A stretch of 64,000 nt of DNA from Clarireedia homoeocarpa (GCA_001465935.1 LNKV01000082.1:1-64000); one strand, 5' to 3'; positions 23,945-36,005 are shown, numbered from the stretch's first letter. The notes: generated by a model from the letters alone, not told the origin. Made by a program: numbers and translations.

Positions 23945-24974
23945 AGATCACGCGTAAAGGAAGCACTGAAGGTTGCTTTTGGCATAGATCGTGGTTCTGG
24001 AGGCAGGCTCCATAGCACCTCTTTAAAAACTCAATCGATTCTTCCGCAATGGGACTACTAGGGACCTTGCTTCCCAACCTAGGAATGGCTGTCGCTGCAC
24101 CTGAGCACGAGATCTTAGTATATCTTATTCTTGTAATACTAGAGGCATTATATACCTGCGCAAGCAAATATCTCGACGACTTCATAAATACCATCTGGAC
24201 TATATGAGGATATTTTTGCGGGTATTTCACCAGTCGCTAAAATCTCAACTCGGGGTTTGGAGACTGAATGACTTAGTAGGCTGTAGGCCTGAAGGACTAG
24301 GCTGCAAAAATCGCATCCAGAGGCTGCCGATCTGGTCCGCCCCATTCGCACTTCAGGCCTATTCGTCAATATTTTCGAATCGGCCTACCCTGTTCGTCAA
24401 TATTGACCGAACTACGAATAGGCCGGCCGGGTACTGAATCGGCCTTGACGAATCGGTCGATATTTGGAAATAGGCAATTAGGGCAGCATATTAGGGCTAA
24501 TAGTAGTACTAAATGTTCTATTTGTCTGTTCCTATCACTATTAATACAACATCCGAAGTAAATATCACTTCTTTATACTCGGGTTGATATAATATGCGTC
24601 TTCTGCCTTTTCCCTCCTCGGTCCCCCTCTCCCTTTCTTCCCCCTCGCCCCCCTCAACCACCTTCTTTCATTAGGCTAAGAACTACCATAAAACAGCAGT
24701 AACTACACTAGTAACTACACTAGCAACTATACTAGCAATTACGGTTAGTATTACTACGAAGTAAGAGAGAAAAACTCAATATCCGCCCCATTCACAATAT
24801 CCGATTCAGCACCCGGCCGGCCCATTCGTAGTTCAGTCAATATTGACGAATGGGACTGAAGTGCGAATGGGGCGGACCAGATCGAGCAATCTCATCATAG
24901 GAATGGCTGACATGAAAGCGACGACTTCCCGAAACTGTACAAAACTTTAAACAATCGCAGGTCACATAACACAT
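23945..24974 (-). pseudogene. HET-domain protein, N-terminal fragment, split by a MITE
   Basis: The minus-strand ATG at 24,974 opens a frame to 24,885 (ending SYDEIA). A 557-bp MITE follows, then the frame resumes at 24,327 (AASGCDFCSLVLQAYSLLS). A 55-nt intron (24,155-24,101, GTATAT...CAG) fuses ACA to GAATAIPRLGSK. It then runs to CYGACLQNHDLCQKQ and LPLRVI, where it stops being HET-like. The (S)AxxGCxFC motif and the C...H..C...LPxRVI pattern are typical of the region just ahead of the HET domain in fungal HET proteins. The HET domain itself is missing, cut off near 23,945. It is unrelated in sequence to the complete HET gene at 39,820-41,628. Confidence 0.72.
24328..24884. mobile_element. 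MITE with long terminal inverted repeats
   Basis: The ends are inverted copies: 24,328 onward reads CGATCTGGTCCGCCCCATTC, and the reverse complement of 24,884 backward reads the same. Similarity continues for about 90-100 bp, including CGTCAATATTGA and GGCCGGCCGGGT. No transposase is inside; the middle is AT-rich with a GTAACTACACTAG repeat. No clear target-site duplication is visible. The HET reading frame on either side (…GAGATTGCT / GCAGCCTCT…) resumes in phase if the element is taken out. Confidence 0.8.
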
Positions 24975-25160
24975 GCTGAACGGGAATTGGTGAACTGTCA
25001 TAGTGAGCAAAAAGGCGTACTTGAAAAAAGCACAGATTGGTTTTGAAGATCGATGAGTCTAAATAAATGTTATGACGTAGTCACGTGGAGGTTGAGGGCC
25101 TTAGGCTCAGAAGGTAGCCACTTGTATTCAGAGGGCTAATCCGTCGTACCCAGATAATAA

Positions 25161-25257
25161 TATAAAAGTCTCGTTCACTTGCGCCTAGTAGCAGTAGTCC
25201 AGAAGCTCGGCTTCCCTCAATGGGTCAGCAAGTGGGTTACAAGCTTCCTAAGCGATA
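25161..25257 (+). pseudogene. LINE (Tad1-like) reverse transcriptase, left piece
   Basis: Reads ...LRLVAVVQKLGFPQWVSKW then VTSFLSD and is continued in phase at 38,513 by RTTRFSFGSEISEFLPQAG and then the VPQGSPLSP motif. The two halves share one TA, the target site of the transposon between them. The 5' end of the LINE is missing; a TAA at 25,158-25,160 marks where the frame is lost. Confidence 0.8.
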
Positions 25258-25271
25258 CAACCCTTTGCATA

Positions 25272-25337
25272 CAACCGTAAGCGTAACTAGCTTTAAAATC
25301 GCGATTTTTTACCACGCCCACTTTTTGTGCTTCCGCC
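25272..25337 (+). repeat. E1 left terminal inverted repeat
   Basis: 66 bp, inverted match of 28,586-28,651; preceded by the TA target duplicate. Confidence 0.93.
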
Positions 25338-25468
25338 CCATTTAATGATCACCGATTTTATTAATAAACGCATTAACTCAACAACCACCTATTGAAATCT
25401 GTCTGTAAGTGGCTCAAATTGAAGAGAATATATAGGCCTTTCATGTGCTAATCTGCCATTAACCAGAA

Positions 25469-26467
25469 ATGGCTCCTCGGCTTGATAAAGACGTTATTGC
25501 GCGAATTGAAGATGCACTTCTGGAGGACGGTGTTAATATCGATCACCACTTTATCAAGCAACTAGCAGCCAGGTTTGGGACTACAGTAGCTATGGTTTAC
25601 TCTCATAAGAAGCGATTGGCATCAGGAATAGGGCTTCAACCTCGTACTGGTGGTCAGATCAGGGTAATCACCCCGGAGATGGACGATTCGATTATACACC
25701 TTTTGGATAAAATGCTATGGCTTTACCAGGACGAGATCCAGGACTTTTTAAAAGAGATTTACAATATAGATGTTCATCAAACCACTATTAGTTTAGCCCT
25801 GAAGAGGATTGCCTATACTAGGAAACGCTTTAAAGCAGTAGCACTTCAGAGGAATAAAGAGCTTCGAACGGCCTGGATGCAGAACCTACAGTATCTATGG
25901 CCTAATCAGATTATTTCTGTAGACGAATCCGGAAGTGATAAACGAACGGGAGATCGTGTTTATAGGTATTCGAAGTATGGAAGTAAAGCCGTTGTTCATA
26001 GGTGGCTATAGAGCAGGAAAAGAGTCTCTGTGCTTCTGGCCTACACCTTAGAGGGCTATATCGCATCAACAATGTTCCAGGGAAGCTGTACTGTAGAGAT
26101 CTTCCAGTCCTTTATAATCGATATATTACTCCCTTTATGTAACCCGTATCCGCAACCTCGTTCAGTTATAATAATGGATAATACGTCGATCCATCATACA
26201 GCTATACATGAGATCGAAAGGGCTTGCCTACAGAAGGGTGTTTTAATTCGATATCTGCCACTATATTCTCCTGATTTAAACCCAATAGAAGAGAGCTTTC
26301 AGGATCTTAAAGCTCTTATTCGACGCCATTATCATACAAAAAAGAGCCAGTTCGATAACTATCAAGGATTCTTAGAATAGGCAGTTCGAAAGAATAGCAT
26401 AGATGCAGCTACACGACGACAGGCTCAAGCGTATTTTAATAGTGCTGGAATCAGAGAGGAGGAGTGA
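25469..26467 (+). pseudogene. Tc1/mariner-type DDE transposase of E1 (two nonsense codons)
   Basis: A 332-codon frame from ATG 25,469 to TGA 26,465-26,467, broken only by TAG at 26,009-26,011 (codon 181) and 26,378-26,380 (codon 304), both readable as former CAG. Residues ~28-50 look like a helix-turn-helix (LAARFGTTVAMVYSHKKRL). The catalytic triad is visible: D152 in ISVDESG, D237 in IIMDNTSIHH and E274 in SPDLNPIEE, with 36 residues between the second D and E. It would bind the TIRs and cut and paste the element at TA sites. It starts 131 bp inside the left TIR. Without the two stops it would look complete, so it died recently, probably by RIP. Confidence 0.9.
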
Positions 26468-26590
26468 GCAGTATAAAGGTTACTTATATTGATATTTAAG
26501 GTTAATTATATAGTTAACAGGCACACTTTCAAACCCAGTAATATAACTTTTACCCCTTATTACCCCGCTCTTGAAGCGTACACCTTACTT

Positions 26591-28492
26591 TTATGGATAT
26601 TGCTGTCCTGCTTGTGCAAGTGCGAATAGTCCTATTTGTACATCTAATTCTCTAGTTTTCTCTAGATTCTGTGCCTTCTTAAACTCCTTGAATGCTTTTA
26701 AATTACCCTTTAAATCGATCATGATACCATAGGGAACTCCTTCTAACTGATCAATCGTTCGTAGATGCTCAAGCTTTACGAACTCTGAACTGGCCTTATT
26801 AATCGCTTCTTTAATGGCTTGTCGACGTTGTAGATTCTTCTCTCGATCTGCGAGCCAGTTGCCATAGTCGTGCAATAATGTATCGTCGTCGCTGCCTTCA
26901 CTTCGAAGTGGTGATGATGGAGTCGGAGGAGGAGGTGGCAGAGGTTGCTGAGCTTACTGTTGAGGTAGCAGAGGCTGTTGAACTGGCAGAAGCTGTTGAG
27001 TTGGTAGAGGATAAATCGAAGGAGGTTGTTGATATGGAAATTGGAGCGGATATGGCCATGGATGTATTGGATGATTAGGCCAGTTAGAAGGTGCAACTGC
27101 AGGTATAGGAGCAGCTGTATCCGTCGAGCCTGTAGCCTTCTTGCTACTCTTCTTAAGCTCTACTACATTGTGCCCTGCTAGCCATTCAACAACCCAGTTG
27201 GGAGGTGGAATCGATGAAGTGACGCCGTCGACCTTGGCAATCACCATCTTCGCCTATGCCTCTTGTTCCAATTGTGGGATCCTATTATGCTTGTTGTTGC
27301 CTCTCTGAATGTAGCAACAAGCGTTGTAGTTCGTACATCTCTTATCTCTGCAGATGTGTAATGCGAAGATCTTTTGGGCAATGACATCCATTTGGGAGGC
27401 ATTTCGATCGGCATGGCGTTTAGCTACAAGCTATCGTCGAGTCACTGTATCACGCCCTTTAATCTCTAGCTCTAGATCGTCTCCACTGCTTATTGCCTCT
27501 TGTTCTTGATCGGATGATGGGGTGAGATCTGCGTAAACCATAGTTCGAACCGACTTAGGTTATGATTTATTACTCTTTTTAGCAGGTCCAACCTCCTCCT
27601 CATTCCAGTCTTCTGTATGCCATATTGCTTCAACTCTGGCGATTAAGCATGATTTATCATTCATCTTCTTCTTTAAACGCAGAAGGCTCACAACCCTCTG
27701 CCATTGATGCTCTGAATCGACTTTGATAATCTGATGATTTCCTTTTAAAGCACCAACTATAACCTTCTATGGATCACTGAGGAGATCCGACATTGGAAGT
27801 GTTCTTCTTGATGCCCATTGTTTAACCTCTGGCAGAATCAGCTGCTTGATCTCGCCGAAGTTCAGCTGATAAATCTCATTGATGTTGATGTTTAATGGTG
27901 TTGAGCCTTGAGTCCTGCCGTTGATGAAGAGCTCAATTTGGAACATTACATGCTGCGCATCGGGCTGTATCTCTTGTGCATTGAAGGGTTTCGTTTGAGC
28001 CTGTTTAGGTGTTGAGATCGGATCAGATGAGAGCACTATTTGTGATGCTTGAGAGCTCTGATTAAGGAGCTGCGGCAATACCGGCAATCCATCGGTCTCT
28101 TCTGCATTCGCTGCTGCATTATCCCCCGTGTTCTCTGCTTCGTTCTCTGCTTCGTTCTCTGCTTCGACTGCTTCTACTGGCTCTTGATGTGATGGTGCCT
28201 TTGGACGCGTTGGTGCTTTTGGACGCGTCGGTTTACGCTTTGGGGGCGGCTTATTCTTCAAGGGGGCCTTGCGTTTACGTGGATTAGACATATTTCGACG
28301 GGGGTTCGTAGTGGATCGAGGTTTAGAAGCTATATTCTGAATGGCAGATGCGTCGGGGGGTAATGATGATGGCTGGGCTGCTTCGGGTTGTGGATCCTCC
28401 ACGAATCGGACGCGCCGGCGACCTTTTTTGGTGGGTAGATCAACACCTGGTGGGTTTTGAGCGTTCCGCTTCGATTTATTCCTTGTTTGCAT
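26591..28492 (-). pseudogene. E1 partner protein of unknown function (~633 aa), five nonsense codons
   Basis: One minus-strand frame from ATG 28,492 to TAA 26,591, interrupted only at 27,767-69, 27,560-62, 27,431-33, 27,254-56 and 26,954-56, each TAG or TAA as from CAG/CAA. The N-terminal ~110 residues are Lys/Arg/Pro-rich (GRRRVRF, KRKPTRPKAP tandem), suggesting a nuclear, DNA-binding tail. An acidic AENEAEN repeat follows. A middle domain includes NINEIYQLN and SRRTLPMSDL, then GRDTVTRR and a Cys cluster (CRDKRCTNYNACC). A Pro/Gln-rich linker and a charged, probably helical C-terminus (DYGNWLADREKNLQRRQ...) complete it. A diverged homologue sits at the same place in E2, so this is a standard part of the element and not a chance passenger. 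No family is recognised. Candidate roles are a DNA-binding accessory of transposition or a regulator. Confidence 0.8.
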
Positions 28493-28585
28493 AGTAATAA
28501 ATAATAATATGAATTATTACTGACATTAAATGGGTGGTTGTGGAGTTATTCGCATTTTTATTATTATTAAGCTCTTCTAAAAAGA

Positions 28586-28651
28586 GGCGGAAGCACAAAA
28601 AGTGGGTGTGGTAAAAAATCGCGATTTTAAAGCTAGTTACGCTTACGGTTG
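28586..28651 (-). repeat. E1 right terminal inverted repeat
   Basis: 66 bp, inverted match of 25,272-25,337. A C/T-type difference in the ACCACGCCC segment is the clearest mismatch. It is followed by TA. Confidence 0.93.
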
Positions 28652-28653
28652 TA

Positions 28654-28700
28654 ACTGGATTCACAAACCTTATTTTTTTAAAAACACCACTTTTTTGCGA
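28654..28700 (+). repeat. E2 left terminal inverted repeat, inner part
   Basis: Continues the TIR begun at 25,258-25,271 after the E1 insertion; matches the inverted sequence at 38,452-38,498. Confidence 0.9.
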
Positions 28701-29834
28701 ACCATCAAGCCATAAAATTAATCCAACCCCAATTAACTCAACAACAACGTACCGGATTATAATTATATTTGATCGCAACTCAATCACTATGTCCTCTAGC
28801 CGTAAAAAAAAACGCAGTCTATTAAAAGGTACGGAAAGTGGTCCAAAACCCAAAAGGGCAACACGTTCAACTGCAAGACGCGTTAAGTTTAGTGATACGA
28901 ATGCACCTATTACCCCATCTCAACCGCCACATTAGCCACGTCAACCACTACTTCAAACACTATCTAAACCGCGATCTACGAAGTGTATAAGGACCCCTTC
29001 ATGAAAGGCCCTAGCAGAAGCTACCTCGAAGCTCTTTCTGTACCAGAACCGGTAGTAGAACCAGTAGCAGAACCGGCACCTCCGGCACCTCCAACACCCA
29101 GATCACCGATTCAGATCCCAAGCTCAAGTCTATTTAAGAGCCCAACTAAGCCCAAACCTTTAGTATTAGCTCCTCGTCTATTCGATACTTCAGCTTAGTA
29201 AGTGGAAGAGTAGGTAGTAATATAGAATATCGAATAGTTTATCGATAAAAAGGCCTAATCTACACTTATTCAATCCTTCAATATTAATGATATATACGAG
29301 CTATCTATATTCGAAGCCTTAAAAGAGAAGATATATAAGGAGAAAATCATACTTTGGATAGAGAAGAGGAGCCTCCGCTTGGCCGAGAGACCTATAAGTG
29401 ATCTATAGGAAGCTCGAATCGGTCTATATAAGAAAGGGCTTATACCAGTTGAGGTTTCGAATGAATCTGACTAGAAAGGAGTATTAGCCCAACTTCGATT
29501 ATATAAGAGGAACAGATATAAGCTTACATATAAGGCAACTCTCAAAGCCTATTGGCATATACCAGATTTCCACGAGGATGAACCAGCTATTATTAAGGGT
29601 AAATCGAACTCTAAGTCTATACAAACAGCAGTCTTTATCGACTCTGATCAAGAAGAACCTCCAACTAGTGAATTAGAGGGCTCGGATAAGGAGATCGATA
29701 TAGATATTGTGATGATTCTGACCGAATTATCACGATGCTACATAAGGACATGACCTCCCTGGGGGTGAGTCAGACATCAAGCATGCATTAGCATGCATTA
29801 GCATACATGTGATTAAGCACATGACCTCTTCCTG

Positions 29835-29841
29835 TATATAA
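29835..29841 (+). promoter_or_regulatory. LTR TATA box
   Basis: TATATAA, 40 bp upstream of the AGTTGTTAAT segment that I infer to be the transcript 5' end. Confidence 0.6.
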
Positions 29842-29874
29842 GCCTTCGGATCCTTATGATCCTCTTAGCTCTTT

Positions 29875-29884
29875 AGTTGTTAAT
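29875..29884 (+). promoter_or_regulatory. Putative transcript 5' end / self-primer (AGTTGTTAAT)
   Basis: The 10 bases are the exact reverse complement of the primer-binding site at 29,927-29,936. The surrounding TTAGTTGTTAATTCTAAGG is conserved in the LTR of the second chromovirus (44,916-45,120, minus strand), although the rest of the two LTRs differs. Confidence 0.7.
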
Positions 29885-29926
29885 TCTAAGGTCATTCAGT
29901 GTCTTTACTGGCAGTCTCGTCACATT

Positions 29927-29936
29927 ATTAACAACT
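29927..29936 (+). promoter_or_regulatory. Primer-binding site, self-priming type
   Basis: ATTAACAACT, two bases after the 5' LTR. It pairs perfectly with AGTTGTTAAT inside the LTR, as in Tf1/sushi-type elements where the 5' end of the RNA itself primes reverse transcription. Confidence 0.7.
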
Positions 29937-29961
29937 CAACTTATCCCTTCGGCCGCGTTGA

Positions 29962-30062
29962 NNNNNNNNNNNNNNNNNNNNNNNNNNNNNNNNNNNNNNN
30001 NNNNNNNNNNNNNNNNNNNNNNNNNNNNNNNNNNNNNNNNNNNNNNNNNNNNNNNNNNNNNN
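29962..30062. other. Assembly gap (101 N)
   Basis: A run of N between the 5' LTR leader and gag of family A. True length unknown. The matching GATAT duplications on either side of the element support the scaffold join. Confidence 0.98.
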
Positions 30063-30186
30063 GCCTTTGAATCTCTTCTTTAAGGATTCCCTGAGCAGTA
30101 GGAGTAGACCTATTCCGGCCTCGCCGACGTATAGTATTACCCCCGAATCACCTATTCTATATAGTCCCTAAGGACTTATTACGACA

Positions 30187-33100
30187 ATGTATCGAACACC
30201 CCCCAACCAACCTCAAAACAGAGGCCAGGCAGGTCGTTCTATATCGGCTGAGCAAGCTGGCTCGCCTTCTCGTAGTGCTTCGCAAGGCACTACCACTATT
30301 CTCGACACCCAGCTTGGTACTCAGGATACTCTTGAGGCCAGCCAAGCAACACCCCAAGCTACACACCAAGCAGGAGATGAGTCCGCCTCGGATTCTCAAC
30401 ATTACTCCCCCCCTCCTGCACAACCTACTATACGACAAAGCCATTCGCAACCACCTGCGACCCCTGCACCTCAACTTAGCCAAAATGTAGACGCTGGTCG
30501 TCGACGTCGAGGCAAGGGTAAAGGAAAAGCGGTTTAAAGAGCTCCTTCAGTTGCATTATCTACTGACTTAATGACTGTACTAATAGCCTAAATGGTGGAG
30601 ATGCAAGCCCAATTCCAAGCGCAACTGATAGCTTAAAATACCAAGTACACTGCGCTGGCAGATCAGATTAAAAAACAGTTATTGCTTTAGCCGACAATTA
30701 AGTATGACTTACCTAGCGCCCCTCAACTATTGCCACCATATCAGTTGCATAGCTCACAACCACCTGCTCCCCTACGCCAATATAACACTACTCTAACTAC
30801 ATCGAGCTATATATTATTTAAGGTCCTGTATTTGGCTAATAAGCTCTCTGATAGAAAAAAGCCTACTGCCCGGTTATAGAGAAAGCTTGTTGCAGATCGA
30901 ATTAGCTAGTACGAATATAGCTTTATTAATAATAATACTAAACGCTTATTTATACTAGACTAATTAGAAGGCTTGGCCCTCGAGTATTATAAAGGATTAT
31001 ATATCTAGGACAATATTATATCCGAGTAAATAATCAATAAGGTAGCTAACTTCCTGATAGATCCGGCTAAGCGCTAGTATACCCAAGATATATATATATA
31101 CTTTATCTAGCTCGAAGACCAATCCTTTAAGCTCTTCTACTAACAGTTCGAGCTTCTAGCTAGTATTACTAGTAAGATCAACTTAAAGGATAAGTATTAA
31201 GACTTTATTAGGAAACTGAATAATGATTATCGAATATATTCGCTTATAAGTTATATTAGAAATAAGGATTATAAGGCTGATATATAAGTACTTTAATACT
31301 TAGATACGAATAATACTAGTATTATAGTAAGTAAGCAAGCTCGATAGGCCTCTACTAAAGTAGTAGCGATTATAATAAACTATTAAGATCGAGCTACTAT
31401 TTATACTAAAAGCCGGTAGGCACTTCAAGGCTAACCCGATATCCTTACTACTACTCTATTTATATAGCTACCCTTACTTACTAATATATTATATTACTTC
31501 TCCTCTAGCCAAAGAGCTATCCTGCTAGTTAGTGGCTTTACTCGAAGCTCTCCCTCCTTTGTTTTCAATACTCGAGTCTAGACCCTTTACTATATAATAG
31601 ATAAAGTCGAGTATAAGCTTTATAAAGATATAATAGAGGAAATAGAGAAAGAAGATAATATCCTAGTTAAAGTCTAGACTAAAGCTATAGCTTATACGAA
31701 GTAATTGGAAATAGACCGAGTAAAAGATAGTATTTAGATAAAGACTCCTTTTTAGATAGCTTGAAAGATATAAGATATTTAGATTTAACTAAACTGATAA
31801 GCGGAAACTATATAATAATATTATATAAACTAGTAAAAAATAATATCTTCTATCAAACCAAGGCTCTTATTAACTCTAGAGTAAATAGCTTTATACTAAT
31901 TAATATTTCTTTTCTTTAACGACTTTATTATAATCTTAAGCTTATAATTAAATACTTGAAGATGTTTTTATAAGTTAAAGGATATAATAGCTAGAGTAGA
32001 CTTCTAATTACTTATTATATTTTAATAAACCTTATAATTAATAGTTGTATCTAATTATTTACCTCTTTTCTAATTATCTACTTAGGTATATATATAGTAA
32101 TACTAGGATATAAATAGCTTGCTAAGAATCGAGTATTGGTCGACTATATCTAAAGACGTTTTATTTAGTTCAAAGAGCTACCTATAAACTAAATATATAT
32201 AAAATCTTATAATATTGAGACTTACTTATACGAGCTCGAGGTAATAAACAGAGCCTATTAAATTGATATAGAATATCGGAACTATAAATTTGATTAGAAT
32301 TATTTAGACTTAAAAATTTATTAGAAATAGCTGTTTTTTATTAATATAGTTACTATTAAAAAACAATATATAAACGGAAAAACATTAAATTTACTTGTTA
32401 TATATTTATTACCCTACTTCTAAGTAAATCTGCTAAATATTTTAGACAATAGCCTGGCTTCCTCTACTAAAGACAAAGCTATCCTAGTTACAAAGGGCTT
32501 ATCTTATAAGGTTTAAATTAAATATTCTATTATCTATATAGAAAAAGAGCTGAAACTAGTTGAGTCTATAGCTCTTATACTTAATACTAAGTCTAAGAGA
32601 CTCTCAAAACCTCTCTAGATCCCCTCTATATAATATAAACTAAGTACTATAGAGATATATACAATCTCTACTATAGCGATAACTTGTATTTATAAAAAAG
32701 ATAATAATAATAAACTCTTTATAGTTACTTTGTAAAAGGTCGATAGTCTTATTAACTAGTAAAAAGAGTAGTAAATATCTAAGCAAAACTTAGCTACTCT
32801 AGTCGTATAGTTACTAGCCTCGACCGACCGTTCTACTACTATATACTCTTTTATAAATATTGATAATACTGAACTACTTGTACTAGCTAAATATATAGTA
32901 TATATATATATATTCTTAAAGTCTAAGTTCAACCTCCTTCTATCTTATCGCTTATATAACTATAAGATCTAATTGAAGGGCGACGGAGAAAAAGCTTTTA
33001 AGTATAGCTCTCTTTATAAGATATCGCTAGAAGAGCTAGAAGTAGTTAAGGAATATATTATAAATAACTTATTTAAAAACTTTATTAAACTAAGTTAAAT

Positions 33101-36005
33101 ACCTTTTATAGCTCCTATCTTATTTATAAAAAAACCTAATAGTTCTTTTTGTTTATATATTGACTTCCGAGCTCTGAATACTCTTACTCGTAAGAACAGA
33201 TATCTATTTCTATTTATTAATAAGACTTTAGTTAGGCTTTTAAAAGTAAAAGTTTTTACTAAATTAGATATCTGTTAAGTATTCTATTGTATTTATATAG
33301 ACCCGGCCTCTGAGGAGTATACTATATTCTGTATATAGTATAGAGTATATAAATATAAAGTTATACTATTTAGACTGACTAATAGTCTAGCTATATATCA
33401 GTATTATATAAATAATATTTTATTTGATTTTCTTAATATTTTTTATATTACTTATTTAGATGATATTTTGATTTACTCGGAAAATAAGCTTAATTATATA
33501 GTCTATATCACCTAAGTACTTCAACGACTTAAAGATACTAGTTTGTAAACTGACTTTAAGAAATACAAGTTCGATATTAAATATATAAAGTACTTTGACT
33601 TTATTATCTCAATTAATAATATCGAAGTTGATCTCGAAAAAGTTACTATTATTAAAGAATAGAGATACCTGATAACTATAAAAGGTATTTAGTTATTCTT
33701 AGGCTTCTATAACTTTTATCGACAATTTATCTATAACTTTAATATAATTATAAAGCCTTTTATTAATCTAATAAAGATTGTAACTCGTTTTAACTTCGAT
33801 ACTAGCTATTAGTAGTTATTTAATATACTTAAGGAAATACTGACTTCTACTTTACTTCTATAGTATTATAACTATAATCTCCTTTATATACTCGAAACTG
33901 ATATATCGGACAGAGTTGTAGTAAGTGTACTATTCTAGAAATATAGTGATAACTAGTTCCCAGTTATATACTTCTTAAAAACGATATAACCGGCTAAACT
34001 TAATTATAAGGTTTATAATAAAGAAATACTTACGATTATAAAGTTATTTTCGTACTAGTATACCGAGCTTATAAGTACTCTATACTAAATCCGAGTTTAT
34101 ACCGATTATAAAGCTTTAGAATACTTTATAATAATCAAAGTACTTAATATCTAGTAAGCTCGATAGACCGAACTTCTAGCTAATTATTATTTCCTTATTG
34201 TATATTACTCTAGTAAGAACAACTTCGTAATAAATACTCTTATCTAGAAAGAAGATAAATTAGGTTTTTAAAATAAGTCTAAGAAAGAGTGATATATCTA
34301 GTAATTGTTTAAGGATAAGAAGCTAGACTTTTGGATTTTAGTTTTCTATATATACGATTATTTTAATAAATCTGCTTTCGAAGTGAATACTTTTACGAAT
34401 TCTATAAATCTTATTAATCTAGTTACCTATATTTTATAGGCGAACTACAATTATAATTCTTTATAAACTTTACGAATTATAGTAAATCGAAGAGAATCAA
34501 AGTCTAAATCTAAGTTCGAAGTCAAAGAAGGCTTATTACTTTATAAAAGCCGTTTTATTATTCTTAATACTAAGAATCTAAAGACCTTTCTTATTCGCGA
34601 AATATATAACTCTGTTATTATAGTTTATCTAGATATCAGAAAGACCTACTTGCTTCTTAAAAAATATTATTACTAGTACTTTATAAGAAAGAATATTACT
34701 ATATATATCCGCAATTGCTATATATATTATCGAAGCTCGGTTCTAAGAGATAAGACATCCGGCTTACTTTACCTATTACTAGTTCCGACCTATATATAGG
34801 AATATATTATAATAGATTATTATAGTTTCAATAAAGATAAGTATAGATATAATAATATACTTATTATTACCGACCGTTTATCTAAGTAAGCTATTACAAT
34901 CTTATACTACAAGACTGTTATTATAAAAGATTAGACTAAACTCTATATTTTATATATCTACTAGTACTATAGTCTACTTATTATAATACTATCCGACTAT
35001 AAACTTTAGTTTATATCTTTATTCTAAACTAAGTTTAATAATATCTTCGGAATTAAGGTCAAGCTTTCTACTACCGATTATCTCCAGACTGACAAGTAGA
35101 TAGAAGTCTATAACTAGTACTTGTAAAAGTAACTAAGATCTTTCGTTAATTATTATTAAGATAACTAGTCTGAATTCCTATTAATAATAAACTATATATA
35201 ACTAACTCTATTATATTCTTCTTTTAGTAACTTGCCCCTCTTCGAAGTACTTTACAGATATACTCTTAGAGCTATATAAAATTAGAAGCTAACTAAACGT
35301 CTCTCGGTCAACGACTTCAATATCTAAAATATCTGTATTTATACCTGCTGTAATCGTGAAGCTTTAGAATATATCTACTCTATTATTATAGCTACTTAAA
35401 AGTAAATAGCTAAATAAATAAATAAATATTATTGGCTAGTAGACTTTTAAGTTAGCGATTATATCTAGTTAGATATACGATATCTACTAATACAACAGCT
35501 ATCTAAGAAGCTGGATTACCCTATTAGTAAATACTTTAAGGTCTTAGAATATATTAGTTACTTTTATCGTCTGGATCTACTTAGTACTATACGAATCTAT
35601 AATATATTCCCGGCCGACAAGTTAAGGAAGGCAGCTAATAATCTATTACCGGGCTAGTATAATAAACCACCCCCGCTAATTAATATAACGGAAATAGACG
35701 AATATAAGGTAAAGCAAGTACTAGTCTATTGTTTAAAACGAAGGTCATTAGAGTATTATATATAATAAAAAGGCTATAACGTTGACCTAGCTTAGTACAA
35801 AGTATCGGATCTCAAGATATCCCCGGCACTGTTTCGAGACTTCTATCGAGCTAACCCAAAAGTGCCTGGCCCCCCAGTACTTCTCCCCGAATAGCTTCGA
35901 TTATAGGAATCTGGAGAAGACGACTATAACTATACTGAGGGAGACTATCTGATAACTACGGTAAATAAGAAGTGATTCCTGGACTTTATAACGCCTAAAG
36001 TATAA
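30187..36005 (+). pseudogene. Gag-Pol of chromovirus family A, RIP-mutated
   Basis: The first 116 codons (30,187-30,537) are intact: Gln/Ser/Pro-rich, ending GRRRRGKGKGKAV. RIP-type stops then appear throughout. Recognisable in order are gag capsid sequence (about 30,800-31,400), a protease region (about 31,860-32,000), reverse transcriptase with FTKLDI, FYCIYIDP, FRLTNS and the YLDDILIYSE box (about 33,240-33,480), and RNase H (VYTDYKALEYF, about 34,090). Integrase has an HHCC remnant, then IDYYSFNKD, LSD and a QTDKQIEVYNQYL segment. A C-terminal chromodomain follows (DEYKVKQVLVYCLKRR, about 35,690-35,750). A TAA at 36,003-36,005 ends the frame. The chromodomain would steer integration toward heterochromatin. 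Confidence 0.88.

Larger units (their letters stand above)
25272..28651. mobile_element. Tc1/mariner-like element E1, two genes, inserted in the E2 inverted repeat
   Basis: 3,380 bp with 66-bp terminal inverted repeats (25,272-25,337 and 28,586-28,651; CAACCGTAAGCGTAACTAG...) and TA duplications at 25,270-25,271 and 28,652-28,653. Only one mismatch is evident in the first 60 bp of the repeats. It contains a transposase gene (+, 25,469-26,467) and a second long gene (-, 28,492-26,591) pointing at each other. The TIR start resembles that of E2 (CAACC then GCRTAACTRG), so the two are relatives. RIP is mild: seven nonsense changes in total. Confidence 0.93.
29708..29924 (+). repeat. Family A 5' LTR
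   Basis: 217 bp, not RIP-mutated. Contains a GCATGCATTAGCATGCATTAGC tandem, the TATA box at 29,835 and the putative RNA start segment at 29,875. Confidence 0.95.

Noticed and set aside
20840..25110. Possible terminal inverted repeats of a large element (CTGAGCCTAAGG near 20,838 and its inverse near 25,100)
   Set aside because: The match is only about 12-14 bp with no duplication of flanks; likely chance.
26878..27078. Acidic 66-aa plus-strand ORF
   Set aside because: Antisense to the Pro/Gln-rich linker of the E1 partner gene.
28476..28853. 125-aa minus-strand ORF
   Set aside because: Spans the E1/E2 inverted repeats; chance frame.
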